Assembly: GCA_963704405.1 (NCBI GenBank)
Contig: OY969903.1
Coordinates: 2,480,001-2,544,000 of the forward strand
DNA: 64,000 bases
Direction of reading: 5' to 3'
From: MFD01213-c1 sp963704405
Lineage (GTDB): Bacteria > Planctomycetota > Phycisphaerae > Tepidisphaerales > Tepidisphaeraceae
Under the pieces are notes generated by a model that was not told the DNA's origin, made no database searches, and saw only the letters and a program-made list of their open reading frames with translations. Shown here in pieces: positions 9,170 through 18,960 of the stretch. The translations under genes and the position numbers were made by a program. How positions within the stretch are numbered: the stretch's first letter is position 1; the number at the start of each line of letters is the position of its first letter.

Positions 9170-10888
9170 TCACCGGAAAATAATATTCAAAGCGATCGTC
9201 ACGATCAGCACAATCACCGCCAGCGTGGCCGGTTGCTTGTACCACGGCAAATCATCGTCCTTGATCTTCGGTGTCAGCGAATAAACCAAACCCTTCAATT
9301 CCTCATCCGATTTAATCTTCGGCGTAACCAGCGAGATAAACACCGTTACCAGGAAGCAGGCCACAAACGCCCACATCGCCGCCCGGAAGTTCTGCGCCAT
9401 TTCCACCGGATACACATGGGGATGACTGGTGAGCCAGCCTCCTTTGATCCAGTCCGTGCTGCCGAAGGGGATCGTCAACCCATGATGGATCGCCGCCGCG
9501 AGCGTGCCCGCCAGAAGGCCCCAGAAAGCCCCATGCCCCGTCGCCCGCTTCCAGAACATTCCGAGCAGGAACGTTGCAAACAGCGGCGCGTTCACCAGCC
9601 CGAACACAAGCTGCAGAACGTCCATGATGTTGTTGAATCGCACCGCCACATACGCCGCCAGAATGCTGATCGCAATGCCCACTACCGTCGTCACGCGGCC
9701 AACCCACAGATAGTGGCTGTCCGGCCGATTCTTCACCAGGTAGCTCTGGTAAATGTCATATGTAAACACCGTGTTAAACGCTGTCACATTTCCCGCCATC
9801 CCGGACATGAACGACGCCATCAGCGCCGTCAAACCAATCCCCAGCATCCCTGTCGGGAAATAATGCCCCAACATCATCGGCGTCGCCAGGTCATAATCAA
9901 ACGTCCCATCCGGTTTCTTCGGCAACTGGAACCCGCTCGTCCCCGCCTTATAGCTCAATCCCATCGCGATCATGCCCGGCAGAATCACCAGCGCCGGAAA
10001 GAGCATCTTGGGAAACGCGGCAATGATCGGTGTCCTTCTCGCCGCGGACATCGAATCCGCCGCCATGGCTCGCTGCACCACCAGGAAGTCTGTGCACCAG
10101 TATCCAAATGAAAGCACAAACCCCAGCCCGAACACCATGGTGAACCAATCCACACCCATCGGATTGTCCGCCGCATTTCCCATATGGGACCACGAGCTGG
10201 TGAACGTCCCCGGCGCAGAATCCATGCGCGGTTGACACAATGTTCATGCGCTCAACCAGCCCGCTCCACCCGCCGGCGTCTTTCAATCCCAGGTAAACCA
10301 GTGGAATGAACCCCAGCACGATCAGGAAGAACTGCAACACTTCGTTGTAGATGGCGGAAGTCAGTCCGCCGAACGTGATGTAAAAAAGCACGATCAGCGC
10401 AGAGATCACCAGCGAGAAATTAAAGTTCCACTTCAGCAGCAGTTCCAGCAGTTTTGCCAGTGCATACATGGAGATGCCGGAAGACATCACCGTCATGACG
10501 GCGAACGAAATCGCATTCACAAACCGGGTCTTCTCGTCAAACCGCAGCTTCAGATATTCGGGGACCGACCGCGCCTTGGAACCGTAGTAAAACGGCATCA
10601 TGAAAATCCCGACGAAGATCATCGCCGGGATGGCCCCCACCCAGTAAAAGTGGCTGGTCATGATCCCATACTTCGCGCCGAAGCCCCCATCCCGATCACT
10701 TCCTGCGCCCCAAGGTTGGCCGAAATAAACGCCAGCCCTGTGATCCAGGCCGGAATGCTGCGTCCTGAAAGGAAGAAATCCTCGCTGCTCTTGGTGAACC
10801 GCCGCAGGATAAATCCAATCCCCAGCACGAACGCGAAGTAAACGATGAGAATGATGTAATCGACGGTCCCGAGATGAATAGTGAACAT
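9170..10888 (-). pseudogene. sodium:solute symporter (SSS family), two frameshifts
   Basis: Three frames make one SSS-type transporter of about 570 residues. Segment one (10888 to about 10680) begins MFTIHLGTVDYIILIVYF and holds SGRSIPAWITGLAFISANLG, typical of the first helices. Segment two (to about 10235) holds SVPEYLKLRFDEKTR and TFGGLTSAIYNEVLQFFL. Segment three runs to 9170, with WCTDFLVVQRAMAA and LMASFMSGMAGNVTAFNTV, and ends at a last helix. One added base near 10677 and one near 10228 restore the frame. Members couple sodium entry to uptake of sugars or other solutes; the substrate is not evident. Confidence 0.88.
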
Positions 10889-11616
10889 GACTTAAACTCG
10901 CTTCCCAAACGCGCCCAGACCGTTCCGCCACGATCTGTCCTACCAAAAGTTCCACTACCCGGTCCAAACCGGACCTACCGGCAGCGGCGGCGCTGATTCC
11001 TCGATTCGTATTAGAACAACACCAGGCTCAACATGCCACAGTTACAAGCTTTAATCGACACCCCGCATCAATCGTCCTTGGCATTCGGAGCCTTTCGGTT
11101 TTCCGTTGGTGATGGTTAAAATGTGAGTTGGTTAACGTGAGTTTGGGATAAACATTTAGACCGCCAGACCCTTGAAGGCGTGCATTTGGCTTTCAGAAAG
11201 GTTAAGCGATAGTAGCGGGTCTCGGTAGGTGCAAACGACCAGACCGGCGATGATATCGGTGAAATAATGGGGCAGGGCTCGCGCGATTAAGGCGAAACTC
11301 AACGAGCTGCAAATGATGCGATGATCCTTCATTCTATCTATTACCGCAAAATTATAATTTTGCGGACATCTCCATGACATTTCAACCGTGATTTTTGTCC
11401 AGTTAACTTAAAAAAGCTGGAAGCTCATTAGGAAAAGGAAATCGATTGCATGCCTCGCGCTCAATTCCCGCAAAGCCGCACATTTTAAGGTTGCAATTTT
11501 CATGAAACTGGATCAGCATGTTGGATCAGTAAAAGTTCTGCTTCGTCACTTCACTTGATGCGGTTGTAAGGCGAAATCCGTCTTTCTCAACACCGCAGAA
11601 TTTCTGGAGGTTTGTA
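10889..11616. other. intergenic region, 728 bp
   Basis: I see no convincing gene here. It separates the divergent symporter and prepilin-type genes, so both promoters should lie in it. A perfect 22-nt palindrome sits at 11344-11365 (CCGCAAAATTA and its complement), possibly an operator. The region is more AT-rich than its surroundings. Confidence 0.5.
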
Positions 11617-12576
11617 ATGAAACGCCGCTCCGCTTTCACTTTGGTTGAATTGCTGGTGGTCATTGGCATTATCGCAATATTAATTGGAATACTGCTGCCG
11701 GCTTTGTCGCGGGCGAGATATCAGGCCAAACTAGTTGCATGCGAGTCAAACGTGCGACAAATCGCGACAGCGGCGATTATGTACGCCAGCGAGAATCACG
11801 ACTTCCTTCCACCTCATAATGGCGATGACTGGACAACTACCAGCTCCACCGGTGGCCATAGCGCCGTTCCGGCTGGAGGCGTCAGCCAGCCTGCACAGTT
11901 TTCCTTCATCGGATACACAAATCAGGTTAACCCTCCAAGTGCAGATCCCGGCGCGAATATAGGTCGTCTGATTATTAAAGGATACCTTGGTGGCAAGAAC
12001 GTCAAGGTAACTGACTTCTATCGCCTCGACCCTGCCACGGCTCGGCCCACCTATAGCCCTTATTACACAGTTCGATATTGCCCCGGCCAAGTATTACAGG
12101 AAGGGGTATATTACGCTGCGAATAGTTCGTATTACTTCAATCCACACTGGGCTATATGGAGCGGTGACGGTACTACCAAGGTCACGTGGTATCGGCGTCT
12201 GCACGATGTGCCGCCGACTAAGGCACTTGCGAGCGATTTAATGTACAACAGCAACGCGCTCGCACATGTCTATAAGACGCGGGTCACGATCAATATGGCT
12301 TTCAAGGATGGCCATGCCTCAAATGGAACAGACCCCGCAGGGTTTTTAAAGCAAATTATCGGAACCTCAACGGGCACAAGTCTTGATCGGTGGGATGATT
12401 ATCTGGACTACTTCGAGGTTCTGGCGGATGGCCGTAATCCTAAGACCAGTACCGCAATTCCTGGCCAGCCGCCAAAGGTGATGCCCGGTGGTTACCGCCT
12501 TCGTCTGAATACTGCCGCGGGTGCAAAGGGGCCTGGCAACACCGAAGGATATCACCCGCTTGTCGATTGGTTTTAA
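11617..12576 (+). CDS. prepilin-type N-terminal cleavage/methylation domain protein (DUF1559-like)
   Basis: The 319-residue protein begins with a type IV prepilin leader and helix. A short basic leader is followed by FTLVELLVVIGIIAILIGIL, with the conserved Phe and Glu of the processing site. It then has ARYQAKLVACESNVRQIATA and a C-terminal H-x-DG-like region (INMAFKDGHASNGTD). These features match the pseudopilin-like proteins expanded in planctomycetes. GGAGG at 11604-11608 supports the start. It stands alone, with a terminator 32 bp downstream. The function of the family is unknown; export and assembly by a type II/IV pilus-like machine is inferred. Confidence 0.9.
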   Translation: MKRRSAFTLVELLVVIGIIAILIGILLPALSRARYQAKLVACESNVRQIATAAIMYASENHDFLPPHNGDDWTTTSSTGGHSAVPAGGVSQPAQFSFIGYTNQVNPPSADPGANIGRLIIKGYLGGKNVKVTDFYRLDPATARPTYSPYYTVRYCPGQVLQEGVYYAANSSYYFNPHWAIWSGDGTTKVTWYRRLHDVPPTKALASDLMYNSNALAHVYKTRVTINMAFKDGHASNGTDPAGFLKQIIGTSTGTSLDRWDDYLDYFEVLADGRNPKTSTAIPGQPPKVMPGGYRLRLNTAAGAKGPGNTEGYHPLVDWF

Positions 12577-12608
12577 CTGCTTGCTTGCTGAGCAAACTTG
12601 CGGAATTG

Positions 12609-12652
12609 GGCGGCACTCGAAGGATTCGCAATCCTCGGCGCCGCCTTTTTTT
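12609..12652 (+). terminator. Rho-independent terminator
   Basis: GGCGGC (12609-12614) pairs with GCCGCC (12640-12645). An inner AGGATT/AATCCT stem and a T7 tract complete it. It ends the prepilin-type gene. Confidence 0.85.
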
Positions 12653-12699
12653 CCATTAGCAAACTGCTTAGCAGGCCACGGGGTTGCAGCGCAAATAAT

Positions 12700-13080
12700 A
12701 GAAATGGATTTGCTACCCCTTTCAAGTGTTCTTCACTACGCAAGAAGTTTTGCACATCCATTCTTTGCAGGCACCTTGCTCGGACTTTAGCCCGATCCGC
12801 GTTAAAGCATTTCCGACAACGCGGACCGTAGTCCTTGCCCTTCCACGGGAACTGCTTGATCGGCTTTTCATCGAAGCAGGAGGCGCAGACGCGCCGGAGT
12901 TGGCCCGTGGAATCCTTCCGCGTCAGACTACCGTAACGGTTAGCAAGCCGGCTAAGTTTTGCGATGGCCCCTCGCTGGTTACGCTCGCGATTGTTGACGA
13001 GCGCACACCGTTCGTGCCTTCCGCCGGTGCTCGGCGAAGAACCACCGAATCTGGTACGGAATACGTCTCAGCGGAACGCC
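12700..13080 (-). pseudogene. degraded zinc-ribbon protein fragment
   Basis: Minus-strand translation gives a coding-like stretch without a start codon. It reads ALVNNRERNQRGAIAKLSR, then VCASCFDEKPIKQFPWKGKD, then PRCRKCFNADRAKVRARCLQ, so two CxxC pairs are spaced like a zinc ribbon. An upstream piece in another frame (QIRWFFAEHRRKARTVCA) joins it near 13010. This break would need a base removed, or two added, unlike the other frameshifts in the window. The fragment lies in a 955-bp stretch (12653-13607) with no intact gene. The family is not identified. Confidence 0.35.
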
Positions 13081-13607
13081 GTTGAGAATGCCACTAACGC
13101 GATTCGTGCTCAAAGAGTTTGAGTTCTCCGCGCGGGTGGATATCGAGGCAGTAATCCCGGAGCTTTGGCGATCTCCACGAGGATGCTGCCGAAGCGTTGT
13201 TGCCAACCGCTCACCTTCTTTTAGCTGCCGATCCTACGCGAACGCACACGGACATTAATGTAATAGCTCCGAAACTCGGCCGGCGTCAACTTACGCGGAC
13301 ACTTGACCCACCTTCCTCGCGCCAGGAACTGACCCGCCCCCCCGGGTGCCGCGCGAGGCGGGTCATATCAGGCAGGCACCTCCTTGGATTATGAGTCAGC
13401 CGGAAGAAGCCGTCATATTGATGGAAGATTGCCCGTTGCACGGTTGAGGAAGAACTCATAATGTAATTGCGCTGCAACTTATATTTCATCTCATTCGTGC
13501 CTGCCTGTGTCTGTACTGCGGAATCGATTCAAGACATCAGATCGCTGAACAAGCGACGTTTTGATTGAACCGCAAGCCGCGTTTTGCCTGATCCTAAAGG
13601 ACTTTCC

Positions 13608-14144
13608 ATGCCCGACGACCTTCTCGGCCGGCGCAGTTTTTTGTCCGCATGCACCATCGGCCTCCTCGGGCTCATCAGTGGTGTTGTCGGCGCGCCGGTC
13701 ATTGCTTTCATCACCAGCCCACTCCGGCGAAAAGCGGCTTCACCCGAGATTGGCGGCGGATTTGCCGACGCAGGTGCGATCGACTCATTTAATCCCGCGG
13801 AATGGAAGCTGGCTCCGATCGAAATCGTCCGGCAGGACGGGTGGGCAAAATCGCGCGAGTCGCGATCCGTCTGGGTCAGGCGAAAGGAAGCCGGCAGCGA
13901 TGACCTGATCGTCTTGTCCCCCATCTGCACGCATCTCGGTTGCCCGATTGCCTTATCGTCCGGTCCCTCGCAGTTTCGCTGTCCATGCCACGGCGGAGAG
14001 TTTAATACCGACGGAAAGCGCATCTCCGGTCCGCCGCCGCGCGATATGGATTCGCTGGATCATCAGGTGCGCGACGGACACCTCTGGGTGCGCTGGCAGG
14101 ATTTCAAGACCGGCGTGGCTGAGCGCGTCACCGTGAGAGTGTGA
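13608..14144 (+). CDS. Rieske iron-sulfur protein of a cytochrome bc-type complex
   Basis: This is the iron-sulfur subunit of a quinol:cytochrome c oxidoreductase. The 178-residue product has a twin-arginine signal/anchor (RRSFLSACTIGLLGLISG) at the N-terminus. The two halves of the [2Fe-2S] site are CTHLGC and CPCHGGEF, supplying the two Cys and two His ligands. ATG 13608 follows AAAGGA at 13596-13601; a TTG at 13584 is possible. It is first in an operon with cytochrome b, two c-type cytochromes and a porin-like protein. The soluble domain would face the periplasm. Confidence 0.93.
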   Translation: MPDDLLGRRSFLSACTIGLLGLISGVVGAPVIAFITSPLRRKAASPEIGGGFADAGAIDSFNPAEWKLAPIEIVRQDGWAKSRESRSVWVRRKEAGSDDLIVLSPICTHLGCPIALSSGPSQFRCPCHGGEFNTDGKRISGPPPRDMDSLDHQVRDGHLWVRWQDFKTGVAERVTVRV

Positions 14145-14203
14145 AGGCCAAATACCGCCTCGCATTGCGCGTGAAGATCAGACGACCTTCGGAATTGGAT
14201 TGT

Positions 14204-15613
14204 ATGAAGCCGCACCAAGACGCAATTAATTCGACCAGCCCGGATTTCTTCGGCTCGCGCACCGGCTGGCGCGAACTGAAGCAGCATGTTCTGCTTGAGC
14301 CCATCAAAGGCGGTTCGCGCTGGGCCGCCGCCTTTGGCAGTCTCCTGCTGTTCACCTTTGTTCTGCAGATCGTGACCGGAATCCTGTTGACGATGAACTA
14401 CGCCCCCTCCACCAGCACCGCGTGGCAGAGCGTGAAGTACATCAATGAAGAAGTCCCGCTTGGATGGTTCATTCGCCGGATGCATCACTGGGGCTCCAGC
14501 GCTATGGTGATCCTGCTTCTCGTGCACCTTTTGCAGGTGTTCATCTGGGGTGCTTACAAACGTCCGCGCAAACTCACCTGGATGACCGGTGTGCTTCTTC
14601 TGGGCGCCACCCTCGGGCTGGCCTTCACGGGTTACCTTTTGCCCTGGGACGAGCGCGCATATTGGGCCAGCAAGGTGGGTCTTGGCATCGCCAGTACCAC
14701 CCCCCTGATCGGCGAACAACTGCGCCAGTTGCTCCAGGGCGGCTCTGATATGGGCAACCTCACCCTCACGCGATTTTTCACTCTGCATGGATTCGTGCTG
14801 CCCGGCACGATGATCGCGCTCGTCGGTGTTCATCTCTACTTCTTCCGTCTCCACGGCGTCACAACCGCGTGGTGGCAGGATGAATCGGAATTGCTTCGCA
14901 GGCAGGAACCCTTCTGGCCGGGGCAGGTTTGGAAGGATGCCGTCGTCGCCGCGGTATTTCTCACCGCCCTCACTATCTGGTCTCTCTATCACCCCGCGCC
15001 GCTGGAAGACATTGCCGATCCCTCCAAGGCCTATGCGGCCCGGCCCGAGTGGTACTTCATGTTCCTGTTCCAGTTGCTCAAATATTTCAAGGGGCCTTAT
15101 GAAGTGGTGGGCACCTTCGTTCTTCCCGCATTGTTCTTCGCAGTCCTGTTCTTCTGGCCTCTGATCGACCGCAACCCCAGCCGCGACCCAAGGCGCCGCT
15201 CCGTCGCGATGGGACTGCTCGCCATCAGCACATGCTCGCTGGTTGGCCTTACTGTTTTTGCGGTATCGACAGACACCCGAATGACCAAGCCGGTTTCGGC
15301 GATGGCGACTGCTCCGCAGCCGGCCGCTCCAATCCAGAAACTCGACGCCGCCGGACTCTTCGCTGCCAACTGCCTGGTCTGTCATGGCGTCGACGGAGCC
15401 GGCAATCAGCTTCGCGCTGCTTTGCCCACCATCCCGGATTTAAGCGATGCGGCCTGGCAGAAAACTCAAACCTACGACGATTTCATTCGCCGCATCCGTG
15501 ACGGCAAAGATCCGCAGATGCCCTCCTTCAAAGACAAATTGACGATCGACCAGATCAAGGCGCTGGCGGATTACGACCGTGCCTTCGTATCGAAAGCGCC
15601 TCCTACAAAGTAG
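14204..15613 (+). CDS. cytochrome b fused to a C-terminal cytochrome c domain
   Basis: This is the quinone-binding membrane subunit of the bc complex. The 469-residue protein holds the full cytochrome b core. Helix B/D haem histidines lie in RRMHHWGSSAM, LLVHLLQVF, LTRFFTLHGFVLPG and VGVHLYFFRLHG. The PEWY motif of the quinol-oxidation site is present (RPEWYFMFLFQLL). A predicted helix then leads to a soluble domain with haem site CLVCH near residue 390. A GTG at 14141 overlaps the Rieske stop codon (GTGA) and is an alternative start, but ATG 14204 better matches family N-termini. Confidence 0.92.
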   Translation: MKPHQDAINSTSPDFFGSRTGWRELKQHVLLEPIKGGSRWAAAFGSLLLFTFVLQIVTGILLTMNYAPSTSTAWQSVKYINEEVPLGWFIRRMHHWGSSAMVILLLVHLLQVFIWGAYKRPRKLTWMTGVLLLGATLGLAFTGYLLPWDERAYWASKVGLGIASTTPLIGEQLRQLLQGGSDMGNLTLTRFFTLHGFVLPGTMIALVGVHLYFFRLHGVTTAWWQDESELLRRQEPFWPGQVWKDAVVAAVFLTALTIWSLYHPAPLEDIADPSKAYAARPEWYFMFLFQLLKYFKGPYEVVGTFVLPALFFAVLFFWPLIDRNPSRDPRRRSVAMGLLAISTCSLVGLTVFAVSTDTRMTKPVSAMATAPQPAAPIQKLDAAGLFAANCLVCHGVDGAGNQLRAALPTIPDLSDAAWQKTQTYDDFIRRIRDGKDPQMPSFKDKLTIDQIKALADYDRAFVSKAPPTK

Positions 15614-15642
15614 CCCATAAAAACTCAGAAAGGTTGTTTGTC

Positions 15643-16101
15643 ATGCATAACAGAAAATCATTTGCCGCGCGTTGGGGATGGATCGCCGCCGCCGTCCTTG
15701 TCGCCGCCGTTGCGACTCGATCGTTCTCCGAAGATGCGGCCGGCGAATGGAAAGCTCCTCCGCGGGCGGCGAAGAAGGCGAATCCAATTCCGTCCAGCGA
15801 CAACTCCAGGGCCGCAGGCAAGCAAATCTATCTCGCCAATTGCATGGCTTGCCATGGCGCCGCCGGAAAAGGCGACGGTCCCGCGGCCATAGCCTGCAAC
15901 CCGCGCCCCCACGATCTGTCCGACCCAAAGATCGCCGCTCAAACCGATGGCGAGTTGTTCTGGAAGATCACCAGCGGCAGGAAGCCAATGCCGTCGTACG
16001 AAAAGCAGCTCTCGGATGACGATCGATGGAATGTAGTGAACTACATCCGCGTTCTCGCGCCGTCCCCGGCCACTCAACCAGGTGAAGGAAACTCGAAATG
16101 A
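15643..16101 (+). CDS. c-type cytochrome (single haem)
   Basis: The 152-residue exported protein has an N-terminal signal/anchor (GWIAAAVLVAAVATRSF). One haem-binding site is CMACHG, and GRKPMPSYEKQLSDDD contains the likely axial Met. ATG 15643 has AGAAAGG nine bases upstream. It lies between cytochrome b and the porin-like gene and overlaps the latter by four bases (ATGA), so translation is probably coupled. It may accept electrons from the complex in the periplasm. Confidence 0.9.
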   Translation: MHNRKSFAARWGWIAAAVLVAAVATRSFSEDAAGEWKAPPRAAKKANPIPSSDNSRAAGKQIYLANCMACHGAAGKGDGPAAIACNPRPHDLSDPKIAAQTDGELFWKITSGRKPMPSYEKQLSDDDRWNVVNYIRVLAPSPATQPGEGNSK

Positions 16102-17420
16102 AAAAACACCACAGAATCGCTTGCGCCATCGCAGCAGCCGTTCTGAGCGTACCGCTCACCGCCGCGCTCGGGCAGTCACCGCCGCCGCCAAATACGGCTG
16201 ATGACCAGAGTCCCCCCACGCGCGCCGAATTCAATGCACTGAAGCAGGAGCTGAAGGAAACAAAATCACAGCTCAACGACGTCAAGAAAACCGCCGACAA
16301 TGCGCCCTCTTCGACGGACATGGACGATGTCGATCGCAGATTGAAAGAGGCAACTGACGCCGCCACCCGAGGTCTGCCCGGCAAGGAATCGCTCCTGATC
16401 GCCGGTGATGCGTCGGTCAACTTCGTCGTCCCCCGCCACGGCCATTCCACCTTCAGCGCCGGCGTTGCCCCGCTGATTCTCTACCGGCCCACCGAACGCC
16501 TGCTCTTCGAAGCAGCGGCGGACATTGGTGTCAACACCGACGATACGAGCTCCTCCAGCACCAGCTTTGATCTCACCATCGCCGATGCTTCATTCATCGT
16601 CTGCGATAATCTCATCGTCGGCGGTGGATTGTTCGTCGTCCCGTTTGGCGTCTATCACAACCACTTTGATCCGCCCTGGATCAACAAGTTCCCCGATGAT
16701 CCCCTCCCGTTCGGTGACGCCAACATCGCCCCCGGATCGGAAGTCGGTCTCTTCGGCCGCGGCGCGGTTCCGCTCGGTTCCACCAAGCTCACTTACGACG
16801 CCTATCTCACCAACGGCCCGCAGCTCATCACCAATGATCCGGCCGCCGCCGGCACGCTCAACTTTGATGACTTCACCGACTTCAACAACAACAAAGCTGT
16901 CGGCGGGCGCATTGGTTTCCTGCCCTTTCCTAATGTCGAACTCGGATATTCCGCCCAATATTCAAAGCCCGGAGCCAATGGCTTCGGCCAGGTTCACGCC
17001 CTTCTCCAGGCGGTCGATGTGAACTGGCGGCAAGAGGCCCCCGCGTTGCTCGGCGCATTTGATGTCCGCGGCGAATGGGTCTACACCGACGTCAGCTCCG
17101 CCACCTACGATCCCGGCGGCGCTGCAGGCTTTGGCCCTGTTTCATTCGGCAACTATCGCAGCGGCGGTTATGCCCAGCTCTGCTACCGTCCCACCCTCGT
17201 CAACAACAAAATCATCCGAAACATCGAACTCGTCAGCCGCTTTGACTACGTGCAGACTCCCCTAAACTCCCCCGGCGGTGAGCGGGAACACCGAGTCATC
17301 TTTGGCGTCGATTACTGGCTCGCGCCAAATGCCGTCTTTAAAGTCGCCTACGAAATCGACAACAAAACCGTCGGCGACAGCCAGAACGCGCTCCTTGTAC
17401 AACTGGGCATCGGCCTCTGA
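16098..17420 (+). CDS. porin-like outer-membrane beta-barrel protein
   Basis: The 440-residue protein has a signal peptide (MKKHHRIACAIAAAVLSVPL, cleavage after the Ala-rich stretch). A charged coiled-coil follows (EFNALKQELKETKSQLNDVK), then a barrel rich in alternating aromatic strands, ending with a terminal strand (ALLVQLGIGL). This layout resembles outer-membrane porins with a periplasmic coiled-coil. It is embedded in the bc-type operon between two cytochrome genes, which is uncommon. Transport of a redox substrate, or housing for electron transfer across the outer membrane, are both possible; neither is shown. Confidence 0.75.
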   Translation: MKKHHRIACAIAAAVLSVPLTAALGQSPPPPNTADDQSPPTRAEFNALKQELKETKSQLNDVKKTADNAPSSTDMDDVDRRLKEATDAATRGLPGKESLLIAGDASVNFVVPRHGHSTFSAGVAPLILYRPTERLLFEAAADIGVNTDDTSSSSTSFDLTIADASFIVCDNLIVGGGLFVVPFGVYHNHFDPPWINKFPDDPLPFGDANIAPGSEVGLFGRGAVPLGSTKLTYDAYLTNGPQLITNDPAAAGTLNFDDFTDFNNNKAVGGRIGFLPFPNVELGYSAQYSKPGANGFGQVHALLQAVDVNWRQEAPALLGAFDVRGEWVYTDVSSATYDPGGAAGFGPVSFGNYRSGGYAQLCYRPTLVNNKIIRNIELVSRFDYVQTPLNSPGGEREHRVIFGVDYWLAPNAVFKVAYEIDNKTVGDSQNALLVQLGIGL

Positions 17421-17440
17421 CCTTTAAGAGGGAAACTCTC

Positions 17441-17779
17441 ATGGCAAACCTCACCTTCAAAATACGAATCGCCGCCGCTCTGCTGGCAGGCGCCTCGGTT
17501 ATCGTCGCCATCGCAGGCTGTCACAACGAACCGGGCGCTTCCACCTCATCAGCCGGCGCAACCACCCAGCCCCTTCATGCAAACATCTTTGCACCCCCGC
17601 CACCCAAAGGCGGCGCCCAGCTCTGGGCTGAAAACTGCACCCGCTGCCACAACGCGCCCCCGCCCGATCGTTACAGTGATGCTCAATGGGACGTGGCCGT
17701 CCAGCACATGCGCCTTTGCGCCAACCTCACCGGAGAAGAGTCCCGCAAGATCGTTGAATTTCTCAAAGCAAGCAATTGA
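17441..17779 (+). CDS. lipoprotein c-type cytochrome
   Basis: The 112-residue protein has a lipobox (VAIAGC, lipidated Cys near residue 27) followed by a low-complexity linker. A single haem site CTRCH lies near residue 68. WDVAVQHMRLCANLTGEE contains a candidate axial Met. It closes the Rieske-cytochrome b-cytochrome c-porin operon, 20 bp after the porin. A membrane-tethered electron carrier is inferred. Confidence 0.88.
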   Translation: MANLTFKIRIAAALLAGASVIVAIAGCHNEPGASTSSAGATTQPLHANIFAPPPPKGGAQLWAENCTRCHNAPPPDRYSDAQWDVAVQHMRLCANLTGEESRKIVEFLKASN

Positions 17780-18305
17780 GCCTCTAATACGGAAACAGAT
17801 AAGGATCGCTTCCCAGAAACAGATAAGGGGTCGATTCCCAATCCTGGCTCGGAACAGCCGCAACCGCTCATTCCCGCGATTGGGAACAGAAACCGATAAG
17901 GGGTTCGGACAGAGCAGGACATGACCTTTAACAGGAAGGGTCATGTCTCCTGCCCTTACCCCTGCGTTCGCACGTATTCGCTGCGTGATGATTCAGTTGC
18001 ATCCCATCGCAGAACACCATCAGCGGCCCGATGTTAATCTGGGGCAAAAACGGGGCGCAATCCTAACAAATTATTGCAAAAATAAAAGATCATCTTTTCT
18101 AACCCATTGAAAGGTATAGAGATGCGCAGGCATGATGCGCCAGACACCCCACGCCGGCGCGCCCAAAGCGCCCCACTTTTTCCTGCGGCATCGACAACAA
18201 CGCCGTTTTCGCGAACGCCACCGCTGGTTCTGTTTTAATACGGAAAATTAAAACACGGAATATATGACGGGTGAGTAGACCCATCTCGACAGGAAGGCAG
18301 ATGAA
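17780..18305. other. intergenic region with short repeats and a hairpin
   Basis: There is no gene. AACAGATAAGG-like units recur near 17795, 17820 and 17895. A hairpin pairs 17914-17926 with 17939-17953 (GCAGGACATGACC and its bulged complement) and has no T tract. The arrangement recalls the heptad arrays elsewhere but is more degenerate. Confidence 0.5.
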
Positions 18306-18686
18306 TCAGGCTACTTGCTGAAGATTCAGTTTTGCCAATTCCTCTCGCAATTTCGTTATTTCCAGAGGCTTAGTGATATGGGCGATAAACCCCGCGGCTT
18401 TCGAACGCTCAATATCGGCAATCATTCCAAAACCGGTTAGGGCGATGGCGGGAATTTTTCTCATTGCCAGCAGTTCCTGCAGCAACGCGCAGCCATCGCC
18501 GTCAGGGAGGCCCAGATCGAGCAGAAGAACGTCAACGTCAAGGTTTGTTTCGAATAATCGTCGGGCTTTCAGGCAGGAGTCGGCGGTGTGTACGCGATGA
18601 CCGAAAGCACGCAGCAGTTTCGCAAGTGCAACTGCGCTGTCTTCGTGGTCCTCTACAAGAAGGATATCGTGCGGCTTGGAAAGCAT
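18306..18686 (-). CDS. single-domain response regulator (CheY-like receiver)
   Basis: The 126-residue receiver domain has no output domain. The acidic pocket is VEDHED near residue 13, the phospho-acceptor is Asp57 in LLLDLGLPDGDG, and the switch residues are Thr in AIALTGFG and Lys in HITKPLE. No histidine kinase is adjacent, so it is an orphan. It may relay phosphate or bind a partner. Confidence 0.9.
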   Translation of the reverse strand: MLSKPHDILLVEDHEDSAVALAKLLRAFGHRVHTADSCLKARRLFETNLDVDVLLLDLGLPDGDGCALLQELLAMRKIPAIALTGFGMIADIERSKAAGFIAHITKPLEITKLREELAKLNLQQVA

Positions 18687-18960
18687 CGTCCTCAGACCCC
18701 TGATAGCCGCATTGATCGTAGGTGGAAACAGTTGCCTTGCAAGAAAAAATGTGTGCCTTTCCTAAAAACCTTAGGGCCTCTTAAGCACCGTCTCCGGTAG
18801 ATATGTTCATATTTCAGGTTGAAATGGGCGCCGGTCGAAAAACATGGCCACGGGAGAAGTGCATGAATAGTGTATCCGTGGGTGTTTCAAGCGATTACAG
18901 TTTTCAACTGCCCTCAATTGATTTACTTTCTTTCTCGATTTCCTTACCTTCCGCCGCACT

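Noticed and set aside
9107..10111. 334-codon plus-strand frame
   Set aside because: Antisense to the symporter and rich in Arg/His/Gln, as expected from a shadow frame.
12726..13085. 119-codon plus-strand frame
   Set aside because: The opposite strand reads better as a zinc-ribbon fragment; no ribosome-binding site precedes the plus-strand frame.
14063..15385. 440-codon minus-strand frame
   Set aside because: Antisense to the cytochrome b gene, whose haem and PEWY motifs are certain.
17914..17953. Hairpin downstream of the cytochrome operon as terminator
   Set aside because: No T tract follows the stem and it is 135 bp after the last gene; kept only as a structural note.
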